This document shows positions 1-12,323 of a DNA stretch of 64,000 nt, piece after piece. Source of the stretch: Lineus longissimus (Eukaryota > Nemertea > Pilidiophora > Heteronemertea > Lineidae); the NCBI RefSeq assembly GCF_910592395.1, contig NC_088319.1:11658001-11722000 (forward strand). Reading direction: 5' to 3'. The notes under the pieces are model-generated. The model had not been told where the DNA came from. It did not search any database and saw nothing but the letters and a program-made list of their open reading frames with translations. The translations under genes and the position numbers were made by a program. Each line of letters starts with the position of its first letter. Position 1 is the first letter of the stretch.

Positions 1-29
1 ACTGTTATCTTTTAGGCCTATACGAAGAG

Positions 30-1148
30 ATGGAGGCAGACCTAGCTGATTGGCTCGATGAGAGGCGTGCCCTGGGAATGGCGATATCACATCACAACAT
101 CAAAGATGCATCGAGGGAACTGTATCAACAGTGGTGGGTTGGATTGGCTATTGCAGAACAGACCCGTATATTGAACGATTACCCACGGAAATCTCACTTT
201 ACAGCATCAAATGGCTGGTTATCAGGGTTTAAGAAAAGGTTCAGCATCTCCCTTAGAAGGAAGACCAAGGACAGCCGACAGGTGCCAGATAATGCTGACG
301 CCCTAGTAGCTGCATTTAGGGAAAGCGTGCATGAACAGCATGAACATTATGAAGATTATCAAGTGGCAAATGTAGACGAGGTTTTCACCCTTTTTGACAA
401 CCATGGCAGTTATACCTACAACCGAACAGGGGCAACGCAGATTGATATCAAATCTTCGTGGGGCAATCCTAGGCTGGGATGTACCGTCACTTTAGCAGTC
501 ACAATGGCAGGGGGAAAATTACCCCCGCACATCACCTTCAGACGTCCAACTGCAGCCGCATGGCAAGAGCTTCAAGACAATCTGCCTGAAGATGTAGTCG
601 TGGCACAATCACCAACGGGGTGGATGAGAGCAAATGTTATGTTAGATTACCTCGGAGAGGTGTTCATCCCCTTCATGCATCAGGACCAGGACGACCAGGA
701 AGACGGGTATCTACCTTTCCTTCTCATATGGGATCGCTGCCGTGTGCATCTTACAGAAGAAGTTGCCCTTCTCATCATTGAGAATGGCGGTGTTATTGAG
801 TTTATTCCACCAGGTTGTACCCCCATTGCGCAGCCCTTGGATGTTTCTGTCATCCACAGCTTCAAAGTCCGTCTTCGGCTGCTATGGAGATTGTGGAAAC
901 AGGAACACACGACGCCGGATGGAAATTGTCCAAGGATTTCAATTTTAGAAGTGACACGCCTTGTCCGAGACGCATGGCAGGAAGTACCCGAACAGGTGGT
1001 GCAAAATTCATTTCATGCTGCTGGTATTGGGCGTGGGGTTCCACTGGTTGGGGCAGAAGATCTCGAACAACCTGCTGGGGACGTCGATGAGGGACTAGAA
1101 TTTTTCAACCTGCCAGAGGAAGACCTTGTCGAGGACCCTGATGAATAA
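30..1148 (+). CDS. pogo/Tigger-type DDE transposase, 5' end outside window
   Basis: Cut-and-paste DNA transposase of the Tc1/mariner superfamily, pogo/Tigger (jerky/CENP-B-like) branch. Residues 1-75 look like the second half of a CENPB/Tc5-type helix-turn-helix DNA-binding domain. A DDE domain follows, with all three acidic residues visible: D116 in NVDE, D235 in IWDRCRVH, and D271 in QPLDVSV (D235 and D271 are 36 apart). The tail after residue 340 is strongly acidic. Pogo transposases usually begin with an extra N-terminal HTH, and none is seen here. The frame stays open upstream of this ATG to the window edge, and a pyrimidine-rich acceptor-like sequence ends in AG at 14-15, so this is probably a last exon and the ATG is probably internal. 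No frameshift or stop breaks the domain. It could be an active or recently active element or a domesticated gene; no flanking TIR was found downstream to decide. Confidence 0.85.
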   Translation: MEADLADWLDERRALGMAISHHNIKDASRELYQQWWVGLAIAEQTRILNDYPRKSHFTASNGWLSGFKKRFSISLRRKTKDSRQVPDNADALVAAFRESVHEQHEHYEDYQVANVDEVFTLFDNHGSYTYNRTGATQIDIKSSWGNPRLGCTVTLAVTMAGGKLPPHITFRRPTAAAWQELQDNLPEDVVVAQSPTGWMRANVMLDYLGEVFIPFMHQDQDDQEDGYLPFLLIWDRCRVHLTEEVALLIIENGGVIEFIPPGCTPIAQPLDVSVIHSFKVRLRLLWRLWKQEHTTPDGNCPRISILEVTRLVRDAWQEVPEQVVQNSFHAAGIGRGVPLVGAEDLEQPAGDVDEGLEFFNLPEEDLVEDPDE

Positions 1149-2395
1149 CAGGACCTGCAGGCTTCTTGAAGCCGTCTCATGCCATTACCTTTTTTGGGCT
1201 ACCCTGTAGAAGTGTTCATTTTGCCATTAAATGACCACATCAAATCTTGTTTCTTGCAGGCATCCGCAAAACTTGCTTTTTTCTTAGAGGTTAAAATGCA
1301 TTCAAAATTCCTTCACCGACGTCACCCTGCCGAGCATAAAATTGAAACAGTGTGTAACCATCTTTCCCATTATGGTATACTAAGGGTTAACATGGTGGGA
1401 TTTGACCACAAGTCAACGACATCGATAAAGAATTCCCCTTTATGTCAATTCCCGAAGCCTATTCATGTAGTCAAATCAAGCACGCCTACTCACATGTCGT
1501 GGGCGGGACAAGTTAGGCCTCACTGGTGGCCAGGATCGGTTCTTATTCGCAAGGAATTAAAGTATATGACTCCCCTGACCAGCGAAGGGCCATGCAGTTA
1601 CTCCGAGAGAGCGAGACCAAGAGCTGTATGGCATGCATGTGGCGAAAGACACTATTTGGTGGAAGCCATTCCAAAAAAATCCAATGTTCCGCTCTGTACG
1701 GTTTTTTCTTGACCAATCTGGATGATATGTCCAAGTCATTATTTTCATCCGAATTATCATTTCCATCGTCTTTATTTAAATCGGCAAACGTGTCAAATCT
1801 GAATGAGGGATATCCAGAAACAAAATATCTTGGGACCCCAAAAAGTCCATTTGGCCTCATTGGAGGATTCTTTCTGCAGTAACATTGCCGATCACTGCAC
1901 ATTCTGTTGGGTCGCGATGCACAGATCATTAAAAAACAAAGTTTAAAGGAATTCGTCCAGATTTTCACGCACCAGGGTAAAAAACGATGAGGTAACTGAA
2001 TAAACGAATAGTCTGTTATCAAAACCAGTTCCCCTCACATACAGCTACCTTCCATTATCGATTAAGCTTTAGCAATAGCGGGTGGCTATCAAGGCTATGG
2101 TAATAGAACAGCAGAGGGAACTTGATGGGTCCCTGGTGCATCAACGAAATCAATCCTCACACATCAAAAGCTAGTGACTGACAGAGCTCAGTAAGCACAT
2201 TATGAAGGTCGCGATTGATACATGTACACACAGGCCGAGTTGACATGATTTGAGGCTGGTTCAAATGCGCTAAGACTTAGTCTTGAGTTCGTCTGCTTGA
2301 ATATCCTTTTCCCAATACCATTGCCTAGACGTCATCAACCATTTTGTGAGATTGTGTGGACATAACAATCGGGTGTCAATCATCTGCTCAATAGG
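1149..2395. other. Gene-free stretch after the transposase
   Basis: No supported gene. Open frames on both strands (for example minus strand 1543-2022, 159 codons) have no recognisable domain. No terminal inverted repeat matching the transposon was seen here. Confidence 0.5.
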
Positions 2396-2998
2396 GTACC
2401 TGCGTATTTACGCATTTGGACATTTTCAAATTCAATTTCAAATTTCAAATTTTTTACTTTAACAAAATTTCATGCTTGAGGACAGAGTGAAGGAACTACC
2501 CTGGATCGAAAAGTCTAGATTCAGTTTTTTGCCGATTTTCGATAATTGCCCCTGTTTATTTAGCTGTTAATGTATATTTTTAGAAGTAATGAACTTAAAA
2601 TCAATCTGAAATCATATATTCATAATGGTAAAACCTATAGTTGTCATTAGCTGTTTTTTTACATTGACAGCATAACGTGACCTTTCTCACTTTTTTATCG
2701 AAGAACGAGAACGTTGATAGAAAAATATCTCTGATCGACCTGTATGTGCCTTCATAAATCTGGTTCGTTTGTTAGAACATTTAAATTTGTAATTGAATTT
2801 GAAGTTTCAATTGCGTAAATACCTACTAAATACAAATTTCAGCATTGCAATTGTGTAGACAGATATACATATTACTATTATACCAAGTTTAAGCAAATTC
2901 GTATGCATAATAACTGCACTACGGCATTGTGTATAACTGCATTTCTATTTTCCTACACCACCAGAAATTACGAAAGGCGTACCCCTTTAAACACACGT
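2396..2998 (-). repeat. Dispersed repeat family 1, copy A
   Basis: The clear copy is 2780-2998. Its core reads TGCATAATAACTGCACTACG, followed by GGCATTGTGTATA, a TTTTCCT...CACCAG block and an end near GTACCCCTTTA. It aligns over about 210 bp with copies at 17.5, 20.0, 22.1, 23.0 and 25.7 kb. A second partial, oppositely oriented piece (CGTATTTACGCA then AAATTTCAAATT runs) lies at 2396-2460, so the full element may be longer or two copies may lie back to back. It encodes nothing; class unknown, probably a non-autonomous element. Confidence 0.7.
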
Positions 2999-4386
2999 CA
3001 TCATAGAGCTCTCAGACTCTCCTCGAATACCCAGTGGACCATTTGATGACTAGTGGATTATAACGTGACTGAATATTATTGACAAGACTTTCATCAGGGG
3101 ATCAGGCTGGATTTGGAAATATCGATATTATTGGCGTGATTTTATACGTTTGAAGGCAGTTCAATGTTTCTGTGTGGAAGATAACAGTACAATAAGGGTG
3201 TCCCCAGTCTCGCTATTTTTATTCCTTAATCCTACATGTTCATCCACTCAAACCTGCCCAAAAACCGTGCTCTACTTCTCCCCTTAGTTGTTCTTTTGAG
3301 CATCAAGGTATAAGATATACAAGTATGTTTTCGCAAAGCCCCCCCCCCCAAACGTCCACGTGAACGCCTGTACCATTGTTCGCCTCAGTTATCAGGAGGA
3401 CAAACAAATAGATACGCGTTCTCGTTGGAGTTTCGGGGGTTTGAGAAAACTCCCTCGTTAAAAAGTGCTCTTCTTCTTGACTTCACGCCACAACGTTCCG
3501 TCGTTCCTTTGAGATGGCTTGGAGCGATTTCCACCGAAATTTGAAAACGAGCTTATATGGGAATTAAGTAATAGTTTGACACGGGCAATTTTTATGTGAT
3601 ATTAACGCTGATGTGTGATCCTAAATGTCGCCGACACGTCGTTCATTGCCGTCACTCCAAAAAGAGAATATTATTTTTGACATGTCTGCGATTATTATCA
3701 AATTTACTCTCCATCAATCTTTGGAATGACTTGTCAAATAGCGGACAAAATGGTAGCCGACTTGGGAGAAGTGTTTTCTTCAGCAATTTTACTGTAATTG
3801 GGCAATGGGAGTAGGGAAAACGGTCGAAGTACAGTATACTTGTACGTTCTTATTTTTTAGAAGGGGGGGGGGGGGGGTGAATCCTGTCATGAAACGTGAA
3901 AAGAAGCTTATGTCAACAACAGGCATACCATCATTAAAACTGCGAGGTATTATTTCGCCCTTTGATGAATCAAATATGTTTTTCATTTCGTCTTTGAAAT
4001 GTATTGAAAAGTGTTATTAAACACATAAACACGTGTACTTATAATCTCTGATGACAAGATTTATGTGAAAAAGGATTGAACAAGAGTACGTGAAAAAGGA
4101 TACTTGAGAAATGCGCCGTCTTTTCATGTGTTCAGTGTAATTAGACGTATCAAACTCTAAAATAAAGTAGTCTATTGTTGAATTTACCAGCTATCATTAG
4201 AGTCTTTGTTGAGACACATTTTTAAAAAGAACGCGATCTTGTGTTTTTTTGTGCAAAACTATCGAGTTGTTCCCGGTTGGCAATGCCCCTCATCCATGTG
4301 AAATTGGCATATGTCATTTTTATCATATTTTCCTCCTGTTTTCCACAGAAAGCTGTCTGTTTTGTTTTTTGGGCTCATTTCGTAAA
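2999..4386. other. Gene-free stretch with homopolymer tracts
   Basis: No supported gene. It contains an 11-C run at 3339-3349 and a 15-G run at 3863-3877. Confidence 0.5.
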
Positions 4387-4388
4387 TA

Positions 4389-4569
4389 CAGAAGAACCTC
4401 TCTTAGTGGACACCTCTCTAATGAGGATATCCTCTCTATTAAGGACACTAGTTTTGGCCCAGGTTGGTTGTTTCCATTTAATTTGAACTCTCTAATCAGG
4501 ACATCTCTCTATTAAGGACCGTGCTTTTCTTGTACTTGTACAGGTATCCATAATAGAGAGGTTCTTCTG
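4389..4569. mobile_element. 181-bp pogo/Tigger-type MITE with TA target duplication
   Basis: Terminal inverted repeats start CAGAAGAACCTCTCT and end AGAGAGGTTCTTCTG. They are flanked on both sides by TA (4387-4388 and 4570-4571), the duplication made by Tc1/mariner/pogo transposases. The CAG(A/T)AGAACC start is typical of pogo/Tigger ends. The interior is built from related short blocks (CTCTCTAATGAGGA, CTCTCTATTAAGGAC, CTCTCTAATCAGGAC). There is no coding capacity, so it would need a transposase supplied in trans. The TIRs differ only after about 17 bp. Confidence 0.85.
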
Positions 4570-4571
4570 TA

Positions 4572-7500
4572 TGAGGAAAAACAGCTGATTATTGCCATAT
4601 CGTAATATGGTTCAAAGGATTAATGACATTTCAAATGCTAAATGTATTAATAAATGTGTGAAGTTTACTCACCTGCTGTAAACATATTTACATTGGAAAA
4701 ATAAACCCAAAGTATGAGTATGGGAGGATTTCCATTTACGTTGACATTACACCTGCTCGTGAACGACCCCGCGCTCAATGATATCGGTTCAGATATCGAA
4801 GTAAATACATAACATTATCGGCGCCCCTGCCCGTTAATGTGATAGCCTATATCGAATTCAGGCGCTATCAGGTTGCATCTGATGGTCTATTGATCATTCG
4901 GCTAATGTAGCAGTAACCGCCGACTAATTGTTGCTCGAGGCTAACAATCTTTGTTAAGGGTTCGATGAGATAAACTTAGTACTTATAACCTTGATTAAAG
5001 AGGTGCCCCTATTTAATAGCCTGATGTTGACAGAACGAAGATCGGGGACTGAATAGTTTGGCTATTTAGCGGATGCCGGTCTGTCAGCGTTGTGCGTCGG
5101 TGCGTCGGTTTTAGGATTGTCGCTCACCGGTAAATTGGCATGAATTCGTGAGAGTACAGATGACTCACTGGTGTGACTGAAAATGCAAGGTTCCCTCGGA
5201 TTCATATGCCGAATAGAACTCTAAATCACTGAGTTTTTCACAATTTTTGGGTAATCCGCGAAGGTTTAGTGGGTAACATTTGCCCAGAGTTAAGAAATGT
5301 TGATTCTCGAGGCCCTTTGTGTATACCCATTGGTTGACTCCAGGCAATGCGATTAGATTGTCTTTTATAATGCCATCTCATGTATCGTGTCCTATAAAAA
5401 GCTGCAAGGTTACTGTTAGATTATTACAGCTTTCAAAATATATTAAATGGCCTCATCAAACTCAATTCTATCATAACGAGTTTTGCTGCATTTTTGGATG
5501 AGTACGGCTCTAGGTAAATTTTAAGATATGTCTTTGGTTGATATCGGCCTCAGGGATGAAAAATTAATATAGACCCTTTTTTAATGGATAAAAAGTGAAT
5601 AGAAGGGGAAATGCTCGTTACCGCTATAAAGGATTCAGCCAATTTAAGGTCTATACTTGCAGTTGGCTTCCGTGTGAGATGCTTTTAGACATTTCTGCTG
5701 CAGCTATTGGCAATACACGTACATAGAATGCAAACGCAAATATGACTTCGGGTGTGTGTGTTTCTTGAGAGCCGTTACTAACGAAGACCTTACTGTTTAA
5801 TGAGACATGTCCTTGTTTAGAGGTCAGGACATTACGCATGCCTGGACAAGCTCTGATTCGCTCGCTTCAGGAGGTTCCAAGGCCGTTCCTATTTCACTGA
5901 TGTGGCTCTTCTCGTATTTAAATGGTATTTTACTAACCAAATTAGATATCACCGCAGCCCCGCGCCATAGACGCCGCTCCAGGCCAGCGGGTCGATGCGT
6001 CCACGGTGACTGTGTCCCTTCCTGTATTTTCACTCATCCCGGATTAGTGGCTTTAATGGAGTTTTATCGATTTTACTTGAATATCTCTCCAATCCGTCCA
6101 TTACTGGGTCATATTGCTAAATAACAGCCCTACTCCCTGGACATCTAACGGAGACCGCCGACCACGGTATTGGATCAGTCTCGATTCCAAATCAGATTGA
6201 AAAGATTGTATTTTCTTCGTATTCACTAAGTGAGCATGAAAGAATTCGGCCAGGACTAGGCCAACATCATGAAATGACTGATGCTCAAACACTAAAAAAA
6301 CCCAACTGAAATCATTGTGTAGTGTCAAGAGTATAAATAACGCAAGATGGAGGTTCTTTGGATATAGGTAGCATATGGCAGAACCTCCTTCCCACATGCT
6401 TCCCCTCCCCAGATGTATGTACTGTTGTGGCAGTGCTGTTTTTACAGTTATACAGGTTCGTTATTCGTTATATCGTGAACCTTTTGGGAGATCATGGTCA
6501 ACACCATAATGCACACTGTTCAGATCAGTTGTATTCTTACTGTGCATAGTATTTCGTGGTTTATCTTCATTAAGATGCCGCATCACGTAAAGCAGCCACA
6601 CAAGAGCGACTATATCTATCAAAGCGGCTGGTCAAACACTCGTAAGTCATCATATTTATCTCCACTGTATCCTAACAAATGTTAGGTCACCTTGGGTGTC
6701 GGAGGGCAAAGCCACAAATCACACAGCGCCTCAATAAATCGTGTTATCAGCTTTCCACCTTGACTTAAGTATTTGTCGCGGTACTTTAACATAGTATATC
6801 ACCAATACGATATATAAGGACAGGGGATGAAGAAGATTAAGGGGATTTGCGAGAAGTTGTCTTCGGGTAAATACTGCAACGGTTAGGATCCGCGTCTGTC
6901 GGGTTTGATTACTGGCGTGGTCGCACACAACAGTCGAGACAGAAATAACCAACTTGACCAGTGCAAAAACACATTTACCGTTTGCGGTGATGCTGCATTC
7001 GCAAAGCCAACACCGCTAAAGCTAATTATTTCTGGTGTCATTAAGGCTACTTCCACTCATCCTTGGCGAGATTAGTTGCACTCTCGGCACAATTAGCAAT
7101 TACAGACAATAGGTAATCAAATTACCTGGCGAGATCGTTGCTAGGTACAACCAGTCACGCCACACCAGATTTTAGTGTTCGTGGGTGTTTATACAGAATG
7201 GTAGTACATGTATGTAAATATTGAAACATGCGAAATGAAACAAGCCAAACTAAACGAGCAAAATAAGCGTTTTAAACCCGAAATGAAAGAGCAATTGGCG
7301 ATAATGAGTGAAGTTATCTTCCGTAAGATGTCATGTTGAAGAACCATTGAAGAAATCAAATGAGTGGCGAAGGTGAAGAGGTGATGACATACATTGTATT
7401 TTGTAAGCTAATCGAACAAGAGTCCGCCTGAAAACATTTAAATGACTGCACTCGCTCCGAACGAACTTTGACATGGATGACAATTTAGCTATACAAATTG

Positions 7501-7811
7501 CATCATCACCTCCATGTAAATGACGGACCTTTCAGGAAAACCGGAATCGCCGCATACCTCGTAATGACTTAGCACCTTGATTGACTAAAATTCCCTTACA
7601 GGCTATCTTTGATCATGCCACCAGCTATCAGGCTTGAATCCTCAAGACGACTTTGGTCTTTCTGAGATTGTCCCTAAATGTAGTTCACGTTTCACTTATC
7701 ATCGGACTATTACAGAATGCACTTGTTGGCATGCCGAAGGTGTCACGGGTGGACTTGGTCGTGACCAGAACGAGGCATAGCTCTGGCCTACCGAAATTCT
7801 CTTTCCATGAT
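4572..7811. other. Gene-free stretch
   Basis: No supported gene. Short open frames on both strands (for example 5807-6124 plus, 6101-6397 minus) lack domains, and no strong repeat was recognised. Confidence 0.5.
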
Positions 7812-8035
7812 AATGAAGATAGTGAGTTTTATATAGCGCTGCTAACTGTACATCTCCTGTCTCAAAGCGCTTGACCATCGCACACATTATTACCCAGCCA
7901 GGAACATTTCTGGATAACCGATGACAGCCACAATCTAGCACACGCACGGACAATTCAGGCCAGTTGGCACCGGCCGGGCATCGAACCCGCCGGGACCTCC
8001 CGATCACCACACTCAGCCGTTGTGCATGCACCGGT
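7812..8035 (-). mobile_element. tRNA-derived SINE
   Basis: Read on the minus strand, the 5' part carries a box-A-like GGCTGAGTGTGG and, about 30 bp on, a box-B GGGTTCGATGCCC, as in the internal RNA polymerase III promoter of tRNA-derived SINEs. The 3' part has AAGCGCTTTGAGACAG and GCGCTATATAAAACT. A GCGCTTTGAG...GCGCTATATAAA block occurs in the 3' parts of many metazoan SINEs and their partner LINEs. It is not a functional tRNA gene, because arms and anticodon loop do not pair. Exact ends and target duplication are not certain. Confidence 0.65.
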
Positions 8036-8710
8036 GCATCCCAAGCAGATTTTCTTCATTACTGCTAGCACAGACGACCACTTGGGGGTAAAAACCGCAC
8101 CCGGAGGCATGCTGTAAATAACGGCATGGCATAAGCGTCACGATCTCGGATATGCATTACCGTTCAAACAATGCATTAATGGCCGTCATTAGTAGAAGAT
8201 AGCGGCACTTCTCAGTGGGACTCAGACATCAAAGAAAGGGTGACCTGAAGTGGTTCATACATCAAACAATACATAACATGGCTATGAAAATGATTTTCTG
8301 GCTACCTATAAGTAGGCTATTACCAGACTGTGCAAAAAGCATATTAGTCCGTTCTCGAATCTTTTTTCTAATAATTTTTTTCTCCAATACTTCTAATAGA
8401 AGAACACCAAACAAATGTGGTTTATGAAATATTGATTCGATGATGTTGCCCGTAGCAGATTACTACGTGTACCTTCATACACGTATCCAAAAGCGATACG
8501 TGTGCATTTCCGAATACTCATCGGGGACATTAGAAGCAAAACTGCGGTCGGCAGAAGTTCGCAAATTTGCAATCGGATACGCATGCGCATAAATAAGTAT
8601 CTTGTTGGTTACGGCTTGGTTATCTTGGATACGTATCGATGCACATGCGTAATCGGATGAACGTCAACCTCCTACGACCGTCCGCCATCTTGGCGTTTTG
8701 GTATAATAAA
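8036..8710. other. Gene-free stretch
   Basis: No supported gene. It has several TACGTAT/ACGCATGCG-type palindromic hexamers between 8460 and 8650 but no clear element boundary. Confidence 0.4.
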
Positions 8711-8796
8711 TGCCTAACTCATAATATTTTCTGAGTTAGGCAATTTTACTTTGTGTGTGTGTTAAATTGCCTAACTCACATAACCGAGATAGGCAC
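8711..8796. repeat. Paired 11-bp hairpins (TGCCTAACTCA)
   Basis: TGCCTAACTCA at 8711-8721 pairs perfectly with TGAGTTAGGCA at 8732-8742. After a TG-rich spacer the same TGCCTAACTCA recurs at 8768-8778 and is followed by a degraded partner CGAGATAGGCA at 8786-8796. It could be ends of a small foldback element. Confidence 0.6.
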
Positions 8797-11700
8797 ATCT
8801 ACATATTGAGCTGGATACAGGATCTTGATTGGTTAATGACTTAGGCATTTTATTGCAGGTGCCTTGCTCTTGGAGAGTGCAACATCTGGAAATATTGTAC
8901 CGCTTTTTGCCGATCGATATGTTGATTCAAAGGTCTCAAAGAAGTAATTGTAGCTTTAGTTGCCTCCCTTGTCTTCATGAAACACTGGTTCTGTAAGGAT
9001 ATTTTCAGAGAGGTACCGTTATACGGGGTGACATTAGCCCAAAGTGGGGCGAAGTTGTCCAATGCATTTTCCACTCTACAGGTTAAACAATGCATGGTAA
9101 ATTATCTATTTCAACTGCATGAATCGCTGTAAATCAAGATATTATGAGATAACTCAATGGGTTAAACTTATCAGTTTAAACCAGATAAGATTTTGGAAAT
9201 TTGGGCAAATTCACTCCAGGGCCAATTTCACCCGATGTACGGGAATCTATACATAAGTGCTGCGTAGCCTCACCAATGAGTAAATCCGTATGATGGAATC
9301 GCCCAAATGTATCTGTAAGTAACCAGATGCTTCCTTTTAAAGGTTATTACGGCTGGATGAGCAACAAACGTGGTACATAACCAAGACTGCTCCTTTTCAA
9401 GTATTAAGTGCATTCATGGCAATAGTTTCTTGGTACATCTAAAGGCAGAGCGTTCAGATTGCTCCTATGATATGTTTCAAGGAAGTTCCGCTCTGAATGC
9501 TCGATTTCTATGTTCTTGGACCTGGACAGAACATTTTCCAACTTACACCCACGTGGTGTCATTCCAGTCCGCTTCAGGCATCTTTTGGCACAAGTACCCG
9601 CCAGTGAGTGAATGTCGCATCGTTAATAACGCTGGAACAGCCCTCACTGATTAATTTTGCCCAGTGAAACCCGTAGACCCACAATGCGGAGTATGAGTTA
9701 GATGGCTTTTGGCGTGGGCGAGGAGACAGATCTTCAAAGACATTTACCGGGGGAAGTTTCATGTGCCTATAAGCCATATTGTCTGTAATTTCAAGAAGCA
9801 ATACCCTTTCCCTTTCAAATTCATTTGCCCGTTTCTATGTTATCGTTTTACAAGTAAAATAGATCATTTGTAGGAACTCTTGGCTGCACCATACAGAATA
9901 TGTCGCACTGATTGAGTAGATCTGCCGGCGTTCTGCGTATTATCCATTCTTAACGAAAGGAAAAGACTGAAAGATTGAAAGGAGGTGGCTTTAGGACTGA
10001 TGTTCATCGCCTGTAGGTCGGCTAACTTCTTGTGGAGTAACCCATCACCCTCGAAAGGTGGATGAACAGCGGGCAGAAACAGATTCTTTAAGAAGTCAGA
10101 AGACCACCGGTATGAGGGAAAGCAGACTCCTTCAACGACTACAAAACGATACTTCCCGGCCGCGGCGACATCTTCAGACTACAACGGTTCAAGTAACACG
10201 CTTCCAAATGAAACGTTTCTGATTTCTCTATTAACTAACGCTCCCTGGGGAAGTGTCTTTTTTCCATACTTGGTTTTGGGCGTTCAGGTTCTTTGGTTCA
10301 GGTGAATTCTGAGGAGCGACCTTTCAGATGCCTTGGATAATTTCCTTACGGTCCTAAAGTACAAGGGCTACCGGTATCACACGAAAATTGGCACATTTCA
10401 CCGCACAGTGACAACTTTTATCAATTGGTCAGTGTAATTTAGTGGTGACACGCAAATATTCATGTTGTCTATAAGTATATGATGAAAATAAAGTGATGAC
10501 TATATAACTATTTTAATACGAGTCCGCGATTTTAGGAAGAGTACTTATCCTTTGCTTAGGACAAATGTAGGAGATTTTGTTCCGATCCTGAATTCTCGGG
10601 CTCAAAGTGTGCAGTCCAACATTGTCGGCGGCTGGTGTCTGTATGATATTTCCCGATCGTTGCGTGGTAATTAAGGCTACATGTATGTGTACACTGGGTT
10701 TGTCATGAAAATACCAATAGGTCATGAAGGTATGCTTATTGTTTCAAATATCGCAAATCTGTCAAAAATAGCATATTATCTACGGTAGCGGCACGGCAGT
10801 GGCGTGTGTATTTTTTATGGTAACGACCAACAAAGTAAACCATTTGGAATATGGATCTAGCCAGCCAGATCAACAAGGAAAATACCACCACCAATCACCC
10901 ATTCAGCAAAAGCAAATAATTGCCAACCTTTCCAACTCCTATTGCCGTCTCATGGTGTCTAGCTGGTATTTCTTTATCCGGGGCGATGATATATCTTCCA
11001 TTGTGTGACAATCGAGATATAGTCTAGGGATGTTGGCTTGAAATCAATGCATTCAAACAAGTAGCAGCCCCATTTTTGTGTCCATTGTTTAAGATTCGAA
11101 GAAATGTACTGAGCGTCGTCGGCATTTCTTCGTTGTTTTTCGTTGTCATGGTTTTGTTATCGTTGTCCTTTTGTCCAAATATTTGGGACAAGAAAGCTAT
11201 TTTCTACATGTAGCTCCGAAACGGGAGGCGGGGGGGGGGAGAAGTGCATGGAATTTTGGGATAGTGCACGAGATACTATCACGTGCGCCAAGCGGAAAAT
11301 TTGTCATGTAAACAACTTTCAATGGCAATGGGTCATAGCGATGGTCCACTTTCGCGTCTTTGCGATACCCTATTGCGAATCAATGACGTTTAACCTTCTT
11401 TGCACGAAAGAACATTTCCGCTTCGAGATATGGTTAGCGTTGAAGGAAAATAACAGATACTTTGTATTCCGTGCCAAACTTGAGGTCGCAAACATAGCCG
11501 GAATCGAACCGGAAACAGTGACCAGGCGGATATCCGGCGTATCCGTTTGAAACATTTACATTGTCATGCCAATGAGATACAAACATCGCTAGCGGATTAG
11601 GGGTTAGGTCCTGTGTCAACGCGAAACTTCAGTGTTAACGTACACTGTCTGAATGTTAAGCGTTGATTTCAGGAAAGGATTGGGGATCGCCCACCGGATG

Positions 11701-12323
11701 ACGCATCATAAACAGGGGTACACCGTTAAAGGTTCCTCAGTAGCTCAGCTCAAAAACCTTTATTTCTAATAGTGTACTTTTATTCTTCTTATTATCGAAC
11801 AGATGTCCAGACAAAATCGTTGAATAATAGACATCATGCAACGTTCTCCGATGAACGTGATAAGTCATCACCAGGTTGGTAATTTCTTTCTCGTCAGAGG
11901 TCAGATCTGGAAAATGACTGGCAATTTACTCAGTAGAAAATTGGTAGAGTACAAAGGGCGGAGTCCTCTTTTATTGTCTGAATTTTAGTGTCAGTCGGAA
12001 GCAAATATTCTAATATCTTCTAATATCTTCTAATATCTTATTTCATTAGTTTTATAACGACCTGTACTCTTCGATAATCAAGATAAAGCATTATGCCAGA
12101 TAATTTCTTTTGAGTTTTCAGACTCTTCATAGAAAACGGATATTATTAAACATATTAAGTTGGTCGTTGTCTCCGTTGTTTTTATACAGATATTAGACTG
12201 GTTTCGCAACTCTCACGAAGTGCTACGAACGACAAATTGCGAAGTTAGTAAATTTAGTTTGTAGCATTTAATTGTCGACTGTTTTTGATAAGTTTCCGAA
12301 TTCCTCGTGCTACGAAGTGTAAA
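8797..12323. other. Gene-free stretch with minor repeats
   Basis: No supported gene. It contains an 11-G run near 11229 and three tandem copies of a 10-mer TTCTAATATC at about 12008-12038. A box-B-like GGTTCGATTCC on the minus strand near 11500 has no convincing tRNA or SINE body. Confidence 0.5.

Noticed and set aside
1543-2022. 159-codon minus-strand frame after the transposase
   Set aside because: Has a small Cys cluster and an acidic stretch but no recognisable domain; overlaps plus-strand frames of similar length.
11434-11619. Box-B-like GGTTCGATTCC on the minus strand suggesting a tRNA or SINE
   Set aside because: No clear box A at proper spacing, no cloverleaf, no SINE 3' tail.
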